Shown in pieces: positions 27,231-36,077 of a stretch of 64,000 nucleotides of DNA. How positions within the stretch are numbered: the stretch's first letter is position 1; each line of letters starts with the position of its first letter. The notes beneath the pieces were generated by a model, which had not been told where the DNA came from, made no database searches, and was given only the letters and a program-made list of their open reading frames with translations. The position numbers and the translations under genes are program-made. This stretch comes from Planctomycetia bacterium (lineage in GTDB: Bacteria; Planctomycetota; Brocadiia; Brocadiales; Brocadiaceae). The DNA is taken from assembly GCA_015075005.1 (NCBI GenBank), contig JABTVC010000002.1:974259-1038258 (forward strand). Direction: 5' to 3'.

Positions 27231-28022
27231 CTACAGACCCGTTTGTCCGGTGGCATAAACCTTAGGCGGCGGTTGATCAGGAAGCGTCAATCCCAGTTGC
27301 GCTAAAAGAAGAGAAACATCCTTTTCCGGTTGAGTATAGCGGCTCATGACAACGTGGCGGCCATCGGTGGTTGGTAAATGAATATCAATCATTTGAATGT
27401 TCGACAGTTTTTTCAAAATGGCTTCAGAAGTCAGCCCTGCGGCTCGTCCCCGTGCAAGATTTCGCAAAGTAGTGTGGAGACAATACGCCAGAAAGGAAAC
27501 AAAAATATGCGCCTCAATTCCCTCTTCCAACTTTGCACCAAACAGATTGCCCCATTGCCCTTTTAAATACCCAAACAGCTCATCGCGATGCTTGAGCAAC
27601 AAATCCAAACAACGATACGGCTTGTCTTTCTGCGCCAGCGAATAATCTTTCCTCAGCAAATCGCCCATTGCGCTACGCAAATACCACTCCCGGTGAAAAC
27701 GAAATTCACTTCCCGGATCAATCAGCCGGTAACAGGTTAACGCCTTCAAAATATTCAGCCAGCTTGTCCCTCCACGGCTTGACGGCAAACGCTGTTTCCA
27801 AAAGGTGCCCAGTTCCAGCATATCCCACAAATACAATCCCAACCAGCATGTTCCCCATTCACGCGGACGACGCAATTCAATTTTGTCCCGTTGTATCTGG
27901 ACTGTCTCACAGGACATTATAGGCAATTCTTTACGGTCACCCGGGAACAGTGCCAGTTGTTTTGACTTGTGCTTTTTACCCGAAAACGCCTCTATCGTCT
28001 GTCTTTTGTTCTTGTTTATTGA
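27231..28022 (-). pseudogene. IS1634-family transposase, deleted in the middle and at the 5' end
   Basis: The minus-strand frame runs from about 28022 to 27231, with no good start codon at the left of the protein (a TTG precedes PIMSCETVQ). The N-terminal part (WGTCWLGLYLWDMLELGTFW to LFGYLKGQWGNLFGAKLEEG) and the C-terminal part (IEAHIFVSFLAYCLHTTLRN to QPPPKVYA) are both typical of IS1634 transposases. The DDE catalytic core between GAKL and IEAH is missing, so it cannot be active. No terminal inverted repeats were found by eye. Confidence 0.75.
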
Positions 28023-28234
28023 TCACATTCTCGGACAGCCTGTTTACTCTTGACATAAGGTTGTGCGTGTGACAAATTATGCGGCATGGCAAGACCATTA
28101 AGGATAGAATTTGACGGAGCGAAGATTTTGTAAAGAAATTGATCAAGTATATAAAAGGGCAAGGAGACAGAATTCAACCGTAAGCAGACTGTTAAAAAGA
28201 ATATTTTTTTATAATAAATAGCAGGATTAAAGAC

Positions 28235-28543
28235 CTGACCCCTTTTGTGTGCATTGACATGCATAGACGTGTTTTCGCTATCGGGCCTCCGTTGCATCTC
28301 AAAATAAAGAGATATGGCATGCGCTGCCTGCTTTTGCTGGGCTGGGGTCTGCTTTTTTTCGCGTAATTTGTCAGTGAAAAAACGCACGAGATCTGACCGT
28401 GCCGCAGGAGCCGGATATTTGGCGCAAAAATCCAGAAAATAGCGGAGCCACTTCTTATAGTCCGCACGCTGTGCCGGCGCAACGGTTCGTTTACTGAGAA
28501 CGGCTTCAAAACTTGTCAGAATGTTGTCTGGAATTGTCAGCAT
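28235..28543 (-). pseudogene. Integron-type tyrosine recombinase, N-terminal stub
   Basis: The first 90 residues (MLTIPDNILTSF..., RADYKKWLRYFLDFCAKYP, KQAAHAISLYFEMQ) form the SAM-like N-terminal domain of integron or phage integrases. The catalytic R-H-R-Y domain is absent, and similarity ends at about EMQRRPDSENTS. Beyond that the frame reads through unrelated DNA to 28016. The site is next to an IS1634 remnant on the same strand and ahead of an intact toxin-antitoxin pair on the other. Confidence 0.65.
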
Positions 28544-28746
28544 CGGAATTGAACAGTTAACCCCCTAAGAACACAATTTGAATATTGAACAACCTCAAAA
28601 GTATAATGGCTGCCAATAGATATGACAACTGCATTTGCCATTTAATCCTTGAGCTCCCAGAACTTTCTGATATTATCAGGAAACTATTCAATAACTTGTT
28701 AGGGCAAAAAGAGAAAGAAATAAATTAAAAATAGGGAGGGTTAAAT

Positions 28747-28935
28747 ATGCAAACACCTAACATAAAACAAGAAGCGTATCATCTATTGGAGAATCTTCCG
28801 GAAAACGCAACATGGGATGATATAATGTACAAGATTTATGTTCGACAATCCATCGAGGCTGGGCTTGAAGATAGCAAAGCTGGCCGAACCATAGATGTCA
28901 AGGAAGTTCGTGCTAAATTTGGGTTGCCAAAGTGA
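28747..28935 (+). CDS. Antitoxin of a ParE/RelE-type pair
   Basis: This 62-aa protein (LLENLPENATWDDIMYKIYV followed by RQSIEAGLEDSKAGRTIDVKE) has the acidic-helical pattern of short antitoxins that pair with ParE/RelE toxins; the C-terminal DVKEVRAKFGLPK is a common ending. Its ribosome site is GGGAGGG, about 7 bases before the ATG. The TGA stop overlaps the GTG start of the toxin. It most likely neutralises the toxin and may repress the shared promoter. Confidence 0.65.
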   Translation: MQTPNIKQEAYHLLENLPENATWDDIMYKIYVRQSIEAGLEDSKAGRTIDVKEVRAKFGLPK

Positions 28936-29165
28936 GAGTTCACTGGGCAGACAATGCAATAGCACATCTTGTAGATGTTTATGAGTATATTGCATATGAT
29001 TCACCTATATATGCCAAACGAGTGATAGATATAATAACAAGACGATCAGAACAGATTGCAATTTTTCCAATGTCAGGACATAGTGTGCCAGAATATGAAG
29101 CTGATGATATTCGTGAAATAATACAAAATCCTTATAGAATTATTTATCGGATAAAACCGGACTAA
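28932..29165 (+). CDS. ParE/RelE-type toxin, possibly C-terminally shortened
   Basis: This 77-aa protein (GTG start) has the RelE/ParE pattern: VHWADNAIAHLVDVYEYIA, then SPIYAKRVIDII, PMSGHSVPEY and REIIQNPYRIIYRIKP. ParE toxins poison gyrase and RelE toxins cut mRNA; the group cannot be told from sequence alone. The family normally continues for another 15-20 residues after IIYRI, but here a TAA follows IKPD. It could be functional if the last strand is dispensable; otherwise it has decayed. Its start overlaps the antitoxin stop (GTGA). Confidence 0.65.
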   Translation: MRVHWADNAIAHLVDVYEYIAYDSPIYAKRVIDIITRRSEQIAIFPMSGHSVPEYEADDIREIIQNPYRIIYRIKPD

Positions 29166-29195
29166 ATGCGTTATTATAAGGATTTCTCGCCAATT

Positions 29196-29286
29196 ATTTA
29201 AGATTTAAGATGCGACCATCACCTCTCCCCAAATGAATGTAAAGTGCCTTATTGTGTAACATTACTATCATTTAAGATTTAAGATG
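29196..29286. repeat. Pair of 17-bp direct repeats before the 447-aa gene
   Basis: ATTTAAGATTTAAGATG occurs at 29196-29212 and again at 29270-29286, 57 bases apart. Each copy is itself a tandem of ATTTAAG. They lie in the leader of the two-gene unit that starts at 29288 and could be operators for a repressor, or a duplication scar. Confidence 0.6.
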
Positions 29287-29287
29287 G

Positions 29288-30631
29288 GTGACCCTCTGGA
29301 CTTCTTCAGCAATGACCCTACTCGTCCCGTTATTAACTGAATATGATAATGTAAATACCAGCGAAGGTTCACTCGATCCTTTGGGATTGTCTTTAATCGC
29401 TGATCGTCTTGGCACAAAGCTTGTGCCGGGCGTTCGTGAACGCATGAAACATCCGCGCTTCTTGACGGCAATTGCGGCAGGGGCCTTTATTTGCGCCGAA
29501 TTTGACGATGACAGGGTTGCGCCGGATGGGGTCACGCCACCGTATCAGGTGTACGAGTGGTACGTTGTGCAGGCGCTTGTCAGAACTTTTCGTAATAACA
29601 CTGATAAGATCATGGGACTTCCCGGCCGGGATAAAGCAACCGATGCGATGCAAAAGGGGGAACCTCTGTGCGCCCAAAACTACCTGAAGTCGCCTTCCGT
29701 TTTTGGATTTCACGGTGTCTATCGCACGCTGGCCGAAGACCTGGATATTCTCCGCCAGGGAGGATTGGGTGAAGCAGGCGACCGTCTTATACGTATTTGG
29801 GAAACCGAACAAGACCTTGCTGGTTTCTACTCGTGGGAACGAGGTCCTGGTGCTAGTCTTCGTCAGGCTTTGACGAATGCAGTGAGAGATGGCCTGGACC
29901 GTGGTAAGGTGGACCGCGAATGGACATGGTCGATGAACAGTATCATCGCGGAAAAGTTTGCGCCCTATCGTGCGAAAGCAAAAGAAAACAAGGCCATTTT
30001 TACTATGCTATGCGAAGAACCGTCTTCCTATCGAAGCCAAATAATCCATTTCCTTATTTCGCATGAAGGAAACCACTTATGGCTAAAAAAACGGAACGAA
30101 AAAGAACTGCATGCAGCATTACTGAAATCAGCTTCTCCCGATCTAAGAGAACTCTTGGAATGTATCAGGTCGTATGAACACTTCGCCCGTCTGATTCAAG
30201 ACGCATTCGATGATTGTCTCTGGCATATGAGCCGTAAACAGGGAAAAACCAATATTAAGGAACTTGCTGGTCTCAAGGCAGTAAATTTAGCTCATAAAAA
30301 TTTGCTGGAAATATTTTCAAAAGTAAGTAACCAATTGTCCCCATACGGCTATGCGTCAGAATTTATTAACGGATTTGAGGATCTTCAGGTCAACGGAAAT
30401 TGCGATACCTGGGTTGAACAACTCCTGGAGCATCATTTTGCCGTGCAAAAGAAAAAACCACCGCTTGGTAAGAATCCTTGGATAGATCGATATGATGATA
30501 ATACGTACTGCGTTCGTCCTTTATACCGGAGGGATGAACCAGCGCGCATGGATGATTCGTATGTGCATCCCTATCGGACTAACGCCGTCTGGTCATTTTT
30601 AACTGATTTGAAACGTATCTGCAATGAGTAG
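29288..30631 (+). CDS. Uncharacterised 447-aa protein paired with a PLD-type enzyme
   Basis: I do not recognise a named family. The protein is soluble and mostly helical, without a P-loop or signal peptide. Conserved-looking stretches include PLLTEYDNVNTSEGSLDPLG and LGTKLVPGVRERMKHPRFLT near the N-terminus, YQVYEWYVVQALVRTF, and a C-terminal RYDDNTYCVRPLYRR. The start is a GTG at 29288; an ATG at 29312 (MTLLVPLL) is an equally good alternative. The upstream ATG at 29284 is in another frame. Its 3' end overlaps the PLD-type gene by 8 bases, so the two are translationally coupled. The position in an island of decayed defence genes suggests a defence role, by inference. Confidence 0.6.
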   Translation: MTLWTSSAMTLLVPLLTEYDNVNTSEGSLDPLGLSLIADRLGTKLVPGVRERMKHPRFLTAIAAGAFICAEFDDDRVAPDGVTPPYQVYEWYVVQALVRTFRNNTDKIMGLPGRDKATDAMQKGEPLCAQNYLKSPSVFGFHGVYRTLAEDLDILRQGGLGEAGDRLIRIWETEQDLAGFYSWERGPGASLRQALTNAVRDGLDRGKVDREWTWSMNSIIAEKFAPYRAKAKENKAIFTMLCEEPSSYRSQIIHFLISHEGNHLWLKKRNEKELHAALLKSASPDLRELLECIRSYEHFARLIQDAFDDCLWHMSRKQGKTNIKELAGLKAVNLAHKNLLEIFSKVSNQLSPYGYASEFINGFEDLQVNGNCDTWVEQLLEHHFAVQKKKPPLGKNPWIDRYDDNTYCVRPLYRRDEPARMDDSYVHPYRTNAVWSFLTDLKRICNE

Positions 30632-32609
30632 AACCAACAATCAGCATACAGGACATGCTAAACTCATTGATTTTTGGTCTCCGCCACCCGAAGCCGGGGA
30701 GCCAATCGGTTGTGTAGCCACAACGTACACGTTTTCACCCATATTTTTTGAGGAGAATTGCCTGAGCCACTTTCTCAAAATGGAATCCGATCCCGATAAC
30801 GACGGCTCAGTATTTCTTATTGAACGGGAAGAGAAGATGTCCTCGGTTCAGTGTATTTCGGTACTTGTTGACCAGCATTACTGCAAGGGTGCCCGAAACC
30901 TGCGGTGGGATATCATACCGGCACGAATTTCAAAAGCAATTATGCACGCGAAAATAGCCGTGCTTTGTTGGTCAAAGCTTGTGAGGGTGATCGTGGGATC
31001 GGCCAACCTTACCGAACAGGGATACAGGATTAATCAGGAAATATTTGGTTCTCTGGATTTCCTCGAAGGTTCGGAAATTCCAGTGTCGGCACTAAAGACC
31101 ATCCTGGATTTCTTAAAAGAGATGGTCGATCATAGTACAAATTCTCCTGATCAACCCGAAGTTCGCCGGTGGCATAATTTTTTAACGGATATCGAAAAAC
31201 GCACCAAAAATTGGGGACACACAGTCCCATATTGGGGTGGCAAAGATGTCCGAATCTACCCCCTGCTCATAGGCCCAAAAAGACAGGACCTCTTTGGTCA
31301 ACTTCGGAATTATTGGAACCAAGTATCGTCACGACCACCCGAGTATGCATGGATAACAAGTCCGTTTTTTGATCCGCCGGATTCATCGAACATTCCTTCA
31401 AAAAAAATCTGGGAAGTTTTAAACCAGCGCGGAACGGCGTGTGTCTACTACTATGTTCGTGCGGAGGATAACAAAGATGAAAAACAACTAATCATAAAAG
31501 CTCCAGAAAGTCTCCTGAAATCAGCGCCTAATCAGCGGAGTAGTATTGAAATCCGTTTTGCTAAAGTAACAGAATTGTTTGACACCAAAGAGATCAAGGA
31601 GTTCCGGCCTTTGCATATAAAGTCAATATGGCTTCAGAATGATGAATGGGTGCTATACGCCATAGGATCCAGCAACTTTACAACATTGGGCACGGGTGTT
31701 GGCAGTACTGCCAATTTCGAGGCAAATATTGTCTACTTGGCATCCCGCACTCAAAACAAAGCCACCGTCAACCTGTTCGAAAAAAGCTCTTTATCAAAGG
31801 ACAATAAGGACAATTTGGTAATTGATGAGCATACCGTATGGGAGAGACAAGCCAATGAAGACGAGCCGGATTCAGAATGCCCCACGCTGCTTCCATCCGT
31901 ATTTGACTATGCCATTTACGGTCGGGATGAACAAATGGTATCGTTTGTCCGATTCTATTTCAGTTCTCAAGACCTACCGAAGGGCTTTTCTATATCTCAT
32001 GAAGATGGAAAGGAAGTCTTTTATGACGAAAGAAAATGGATGGAAGATGGCAAACCGCTGGAACACCGCCTGGCATGGAAATCAGATTTGCCACCTTCTG
32101 GATTTAATGTTATCTGGGATGACGCAAAGAATTCAGCCTGGTGGCCTGTGAATATTGAAAACGCTTCAGCCCTTCCACCGCCGCCTGAACTGAAAGATCT
32201 GCCGATGGAAGTCTTGATGTCTATTCTTACTTCAGCCCGTCCTCTGCACCAGGTTATAGGCGCATGGTTAAAGAAGAAACAAGCCACACAGGGTAACAAA
32301 CAGAAACCTGTGGTAGGTCCCCACAAAAAAGTGGACACGACAAAGTTTTTGTTCCAGCGTACCCGTCAAATATCATGGGCTCTCCGATCACTAAAGGAGA
32401 GGTTAGAAAGGCCTTTTTACACGAAAGAATCGCTTCATTGGAGGCTTCGCGGGCCTATTGGTGTTCTTACCCTAGCCCAGACCATTATCAAGGAAGGCAA
32501 GTCGGAAGATGAGAAGGCATACTTAATAGCCGAAATTGTGCTTGAACTGGGGCGAATTAATCCTAAAGAGGATGCCCGAAGTCTGAAACGCGAGGATGTC
32601 GCCCACTGA
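30624..32609 (+). CDS. Phospholipase D-superfamily protein (two HKD half-motifs)
   Basis: This 661-aa protein has both halves of a PLD active site. The first is HAK at residues 108-110 with GSANLTEQG; the second is HIK at residues 331-333 with GSSNFTTLG. Bacterial members of this superfamily include nucleases (Nuc-like, and DrmC in DISARM) as well as lipid enzymes. No signal peptide is visible, so it is probably cytosolic and more likely a nuclease. The remaining 300 residues at the C-terminus are of unknown fold, ending in a basic region followed by a helical tail. It overlaps the 447-aa gene by 8 bases. DrmC is much shorter, so this is not a standard DISARM gene. Confidence 0.75.
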   Translation: MSRTNNQHTGHAKLIDFWSPPPEAGEPIGCVATTYTFSPIFFEENCLSHFLKMESDPDNDGSVFLIEREEKMSSVQCISVLVDQHYCKGARNLRWDIIPARISKAIMHAKIAVLCWSKLVRVIVGSANLTEQGYRINQEIFGSLDFLEGSEIPVSALKTILDFLKEMVDHSTNSPDQPEVRRWHNFLTDIEKRTKNWGHTVPYWGGKDVRIYPLLIGPKRQDLFGQLRNYWNQVSSRPPEYAWITSPFFDPPDSSNIPSKKIWEVLNQRGTACVYYYVRAEDNKDEKQLIIKAPESLLKSAPNQRSSIEIRFAKVTELFDTKEIKEFRPLHIKSIWLQNDEWVLYAIGSSNFTTLGTGVGSTANFEANIVYLASRTQNKATVNLFEKSSLSKDNKDNLVIDEHTVWERQANEDEPDSECPTLLPSVFDYAIYGRDEQMVSFVRFYFSSQDLPKGFSISHEDGKEVFYDERKWMEDGKPLEHRLAWKSDLPPSGFNVIWDDAKNSAWWPVNIENASALPPPPELKDLPMEVLMSILTSARPLHQVIGAWLKKKQATQGNKQKPVVGPHKKVDTTKFLFQRTRQISWALRSLKERLERPFYTKESLHWRLRGPIGVLTLAQTIIKEGKSEDEKAYLIAEIVLELGRINPKEDARSLKREDVAH

Positions 32610-33144
32610 AAGGCTTTTTTCAAATCTTTCAAAGTTGCAACAGGCAAAGACATGGTTTCAGGGCTGGCCCCGGGAGGGCTGGCACTTACCAGAAGTGTAG
32701 GAAAGTCAACGCTGGGAAGATCGCTTACCGGCAGGAGTCTGTATCCTGCGACGCCAAAGAAATCATTTCGCTGTTCCTTTGATAAAGATTACGACAAATT
32801 CTCTGATGGTCGCGTCAGTATCAGAAAGCCTGTATTTTTTCAGCAATAAGAAACTTTTGGGTCGAAATAGGAAGAAAACATTCCAAGTAATGCCCTTGCG
32901 CCTAATTCTGTAATAGTCTTTAATTTTCTCCTGTCAACAAGGAATTCCAGCTGTTTAGTTATACGACACAACCTCACTTATTCAAGTCTTGCACTGACAA
33001 TTCCTTTCCGCTCGTCCCTGTTTTAACTTTCGGTTGCATTCTGATTTCTTTTTATGCTATATTCTTCATCCAAAAGGTGTTATACAAAAGAAAAGAAATA
33101 TGAGGTGTTTTGTACATGTATAACACTATCTCATGGGGGAGATT
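32610..33144. other. Non-coding or decayed stretch after the PLD gene
   Basis: About 535 bases without a supportable gene. A 65-aa frame (32652-32849) shows no family pattern and no ribosome site. Fragments on the minus strand (for example KKYRLSDTDATIREF) look vaguely protein-like and may be old pseudogene debris. No repeat or terminator was recognised. Confidence 0.35.
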
Positions 33145-33297
33145 ATGAAACCTATCAACCATTTTGGTGTATCTCTTATTACGGGTGTTGCGACCTTTCT
33201 TATAACCAAGGCAATTTCGCCGAGTATTGCCTGTTTCCTGATAGGATGGTTAGTAGACGTCGATCATATATGGGATTTTTATGCAATCGGATATTGA
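33145..33297 (+). pseudogene. YdjM/DUF457-type membrane metal-dependent hydrolase, N-terminal fragment
   Basis: This 50-aa frame starts at an ATG with GGGGGAG 4 bases upstream and reads NHFGVSLITGVATFLITKAI, then IACFLIGWLVDVDHIWDF. The combination of an early His, a membrane helix and a D-x-DH motif is typical of YdjM-like (PF04307) inner-membrane hydrolases. The frame stops straight after the DH motif, so most of the protein is missing. Family membership is likely; function is lost. Confidence 0.5.
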
Positions 33298-33812
33298 ATG
33301 GCTGTAAAACAGAAGTTATTTTCAGAACAAATCCTCAATTAGCATCTCATAGCCGAACTTTTCTTTGAAGATATCATTGCACACTTCGCTTTATGCCAAG
33401 AAAATCCACAAGAAGCGTTTTTTCCTTGCTTAGACTTACGTTAATTGCTAGGATGTCGGCACATATATTGAGGCTCTGCCATGTACGTGTTTGAGGTGTT
33501 ATTTTTAAGGACCTATAACAATATCTTGGGAATCCGTGTTTGCTGGCAGTCATACATTCTCACCAGAGAAAGGTATAATGCTAACATAGGGTAAACCACC
33601 GTTCAATACGGGTCCAAAAGATAGCCTCACACGGCATTGCGGTGGAGCCTTATTTCACATCATTGCAACCTGTTCGCCATACATTTTCTATTTTTATCAG
33701 GCTTATACGAGTAAATCACCCTTTTTCTCAAATCTTATACCACCTTGCATTTATGTATATAAATCTATATAATACCGCTAAAATAAAATAATCAGGAACT
33801 TTATTCAATATT
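33298..33812. other. Gap before the sigma factor, with a candidate promoter and structured leader
   Basis: No gene was found. A TATAAT box at 33573-33578 is followed after about 10 bases by a stretch (33588-33650) able to form several short helices, including CCACCG paired with CGGTGG. This lies 200 bases upstream of the sigma factor start on the same strand. The other parts of the gap show nothing recognisable. Confidence 0.35.
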
Positions 33813-33848
33813 TTGTTGTTTACGAGAACAGTTAAGGAATTTCAAGCA

Positions 33849-34439
33849 ATGAGGGAAGAGAATTCCAGAAGAAAAGAATTTGAAGAGATTGCGATGGCCC
33901 ATCTCGATTCCCTCTATAATATGGCTCTGAGATTTGTGTTCAATAAAGAGGAAGCCGAGGATCTGGTACAGGAGACGTATTTAAAGGCGTATCGGTTTTT
34001 TGACACCTTTCAAAAAGGAACAAACATAAAGGCGTGGCTCTTTAAGATTCTGCGCAATACCTTTATCAATAAGTATCGGAAAACGGCTAGTATGCCGAAT
34101 GAAGTCTTTTTCGAGGATATGGAATCGGTTCATACGCATACGGCATATGAGCAAGAAAACAAATCCGGAGAATACGCAGATACCTTAGAAACCAAGTACA
34201 GCGACTTGAGTAATCTGCTGGACGACGATGTAAAACGTGCATTAGATAACTTACCGATAGAATATCGGGAAGCTATCCTGCTTTCAGATATCGAAGAATT
34301 GCCATATAAGGATGTCTCTGAAATTACGAATGTGCCGATTGGAACAGTAAAATCAAGATTAAATCGTGGTAGAAAATTGCTACAGAAAAGTTTATGGGAA
34401 TATGCTAAGGATAGGGGCTTTCTTAAGAGGGGGAAATGA
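33849..34439 (+). CDS. RNA polymerase sigma factor, ECF type
   Basis: This sigma-70 family protein of 196 aa (from the ATG at 33849) has region 2 with EEAEDLVQETYLKAYRFF and IKAWLFKILRNTFINKYRK, a linker, and region 4 with LPIEYREAILLSDIEELPYK, then VPIGTVKSRLNRGRKLLQ. It would direct polymerase to a regulon controlled by the adjacent anti-sigma factor. The longer frame from a TTG at 33813 lacks a ribosome site; AAGGA precedes the ATG. The stop overlaps the anti-sigma start (ATGA). Confidence 0.88.
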   Translation: MREENSRRKEFEEIAMAHLDSLYNMALRFVFNKEEAEDLVQETYLKAYRFFDTFQKGTNIKAWLFKILRNTFINKYRKTASMPNEVFFEDMESVHTHTAYEQENKSGEYADTLETKYSDLSNLLDDDVKRALDNLPIEYREAILLSDIEELPYKDVSEITNVPIGTVKSRLNRGRKLLQKSLWEYAKDRGFLKRGK

Positions 34440-35266
34440 TGTCTTGCATTGAAACAATTAAATATTTGCACGAGTTCATGGATAAGGAACTTGATACACC
34501 TCATTATCATCTCATCAAAAAGCATATTGACAACTGTGGTGAATGTTATAAAAAGCACAAATTTGAAACGGATGTTCGGGCACTGGTAAAGGCATCCTGT
34601 GTACATACTACAGCTCCGGCATATCTCCGTGATAGGATTTGTGAAGGTCTCAACGCCATTGACATAAGTAGCGCTGCTCATTCTGGCACAAAAGTAATTT
34701 ACAAGCTCAGGGGGGTACGCACATTATTTTCGCCACGTTCATACGCTATAGCAGCATCCGTCCTTATTTCAATAGCAGGGGGTATTTTTTATTCTGTAAA
34801 TTCTTACAAGAATGACCCTGCTACTATCGTGAATAACGCGGTAGAAAATCATGTGGTAGCACTACATGACAATTTAGTATTTAATGAAAAGACTTCCGTT
34901 ATAGGAAAGGTAGATAAGTATCTCGGAAATATGATAAATACCAACTTTAACAATTCTTCTCCTTTCTTCAGCGCAGAACAAGTCAGCGTTACAGGCGGAG
35001 CGCCTGTCAAATCTTATGGGACAAGCAGCCCTTGTATTATTTTTGATAAAGGCGGTAATAAGCTATCACTCCAGATTATACGCAAAAGCGGTTTTCCCAT
35101 CACAAATCTTGAAAAAACCCGATTTGGCCATAAAGAATTTTACCTGGGAAATTGCCGGGGATTTAATTCTGTATTATGGAAGGAAGATGGGGTTACGTAT
35201 TGCCTTACCTCAGACATGAGTAAAAACGAAATGCTAAAATTTGCCGCAACACTCACCCCTCAGTGA
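34436..35266 (+). CDS. Zinc-finger anti-sigma factor with a membrane anchor
   Basis: This 276-aa protein has an N-terminal zf-HC2 domain with the H-x3-C-x2-C motif HIDNCGEC (residues about 31-38), one membrane helix (about 101-120, YAIAASVLISIAGGIFYSV), and a periplasmic domain of about 150 residues of unknown fold. Such proteins hold their ECF sigma factor inactive until an envelope signal or redox change. The gene overlaps the sigma factor by 4 bases. The periplasmic part (FGHKEFYLGNCRGFNSVLWK) is probably the sensor. Confidence 0.78.
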   Translation: MMSCIETIKYLHEFMDKELDTPHYHLIKKHIDNCGECYKKHKFETDVRALVKASCVHTTAPAYLRDRICEGLNAIDISSAAHSGTKVIYKLRGVRTLFSPRSYAIAASVLISIAGGIFYSVNSYKNDPATIVNNAVENHVVALHDNLVFNEKTSVIGKVDKYLGNMINTNFNNSSPFFSAEQVSVTGGAPVKSYGTSSPCIIFDKGGNKLSLQIIRKSGFPITNLEKTRFGHKEFYLGNCRGFNSVLWKEDGVTYCLTSDMSKNEMLKFAATLTPQ

Positions 35267-35429
35267 CACCCCTGTTGTGGGTAGCCATGACATATAATCT
35301 GGTGGGCTATTTCATTGCTTATTTGATAGAAATGACAAATAAGTTTTGGTAAGAAAGTAAATTGATTCAAAATTCTCCTCACCATGCCTGTTGTTGTTAT
35401 TTCTCTGAGCAGGTTGTGCTAAACTCATC

Positions 35430-36077
35430 ATGAAACAAACCTTTTACGATATTACACTTCCCATTTCGAATACCCTTATAACATGGCCCTCAGACCCAAC
35501 GGTATCCATTCGAAAAACAAGTTTGATTTCTCAAGGCAGCTCCTGTAACGTATCTGAATTAAAATTCAGCTCACACTGCGGAACCCATATTGATGCCCCG
35601 TATCATTTTGAGGAGAGTGGCATCACGATTGACCAAATCCCACTAGATTCCCTTATTGGAAATGCAACGGTATTTGATATAAAAAATAAGGAAAAAATTG
35701 ATCTGGATGATCTGAAATCTTTAGAATTGCAAAATTGCAAAAGGGTTATTTTCAAGACGCGCAACTCTACCTGCTGGAAACTTTCTGAATTTAAAAAAGA
35801 TTTTGTTTATATTACGAAAGAAGCGGCCAAATATTTAGCCGACAGCAACGTAAAACTGGTAGGGATAGATTCTCTATCCGTCGATAATTTTCACAACATA
35901 AACGCAGATACCCACCACATACTTTTGAGAAAAGGTATCGTTATCATCGAAGGACTCGATTTAGAGAATGTAAAAGCGGGGGAGTATGAGCTGATCGCAT
36001 TGCCATTAAAAATAAGGGATGGTGACGGGAGCCCGGCGCGGGTGGTTTTAAGAAACAAGGGATGCAAATGCTTTTAA
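35430..36077 (+). CDS. Cyclase family (kynurenine-formamidase-like) hydrolase
   Basis: This 215-aa protein belongs to the metal-dependent cyclase/formamidase family. The signature HCGTHIDAPYHF near residue 50 supplies the metal ligands, and YDITLPISNTLITWP is the usual N-terminus. Other features are FKTRNSTCWKL and VKLVGIDSLSVDNF. Family members hydrolyse N-formylkynurenine or act on polyketide and isatin-like substrates, so the substrate here is unknown. The 3' end overlaps the 3' end of topA, which runs convergently. Confidence 0.78.
   Translation: MKQTFYDITLPISNTLITWPSDPTVSIRKTSLISQGSSCNVSELKFSSHCGTHIDAPYHFEESGITIDQIPLDSLIGNATVFDIKNKEKIDLDDLKSLELQNCKRVIFKTRNSTCWKLSEFKKDFVYITKEAAKYLADSNVKLVGIDSLSVDNFHNINADTHHILLRKGIVIIEGLDLENVKAGEYELIALPLKIRDGDGSPARVVLRNKGCKCF

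Noticed and set aside
28200..28260. Remnant of a REP-associated tyrosine transposase unit (GACCTGACCCC near 28230)
   Set aside because: The short motif is suggestive, but no Y1 transposase sequence or paired hairpins were found around it.
29288..32609. Calling the PLD pair a DISARM system
   Set aside because: DrmC is much shorter, and drmA, drmB and a DISARM methylase are not seen. Only the broken SNF2/DUF3883 helicase is reminiscent.
32652..32849. 65-aa ORF after the PLD gene
   Set aside because: No family pattern, no ribosome site, and not conserved as far as I can judge.
33588..33650. Calling the leader a c-di-GMP-I riboswitch
   Set aside because: Only a few positions match; the conserved GGACGCAAAGCC part is not present and the P2 arm could not be found.
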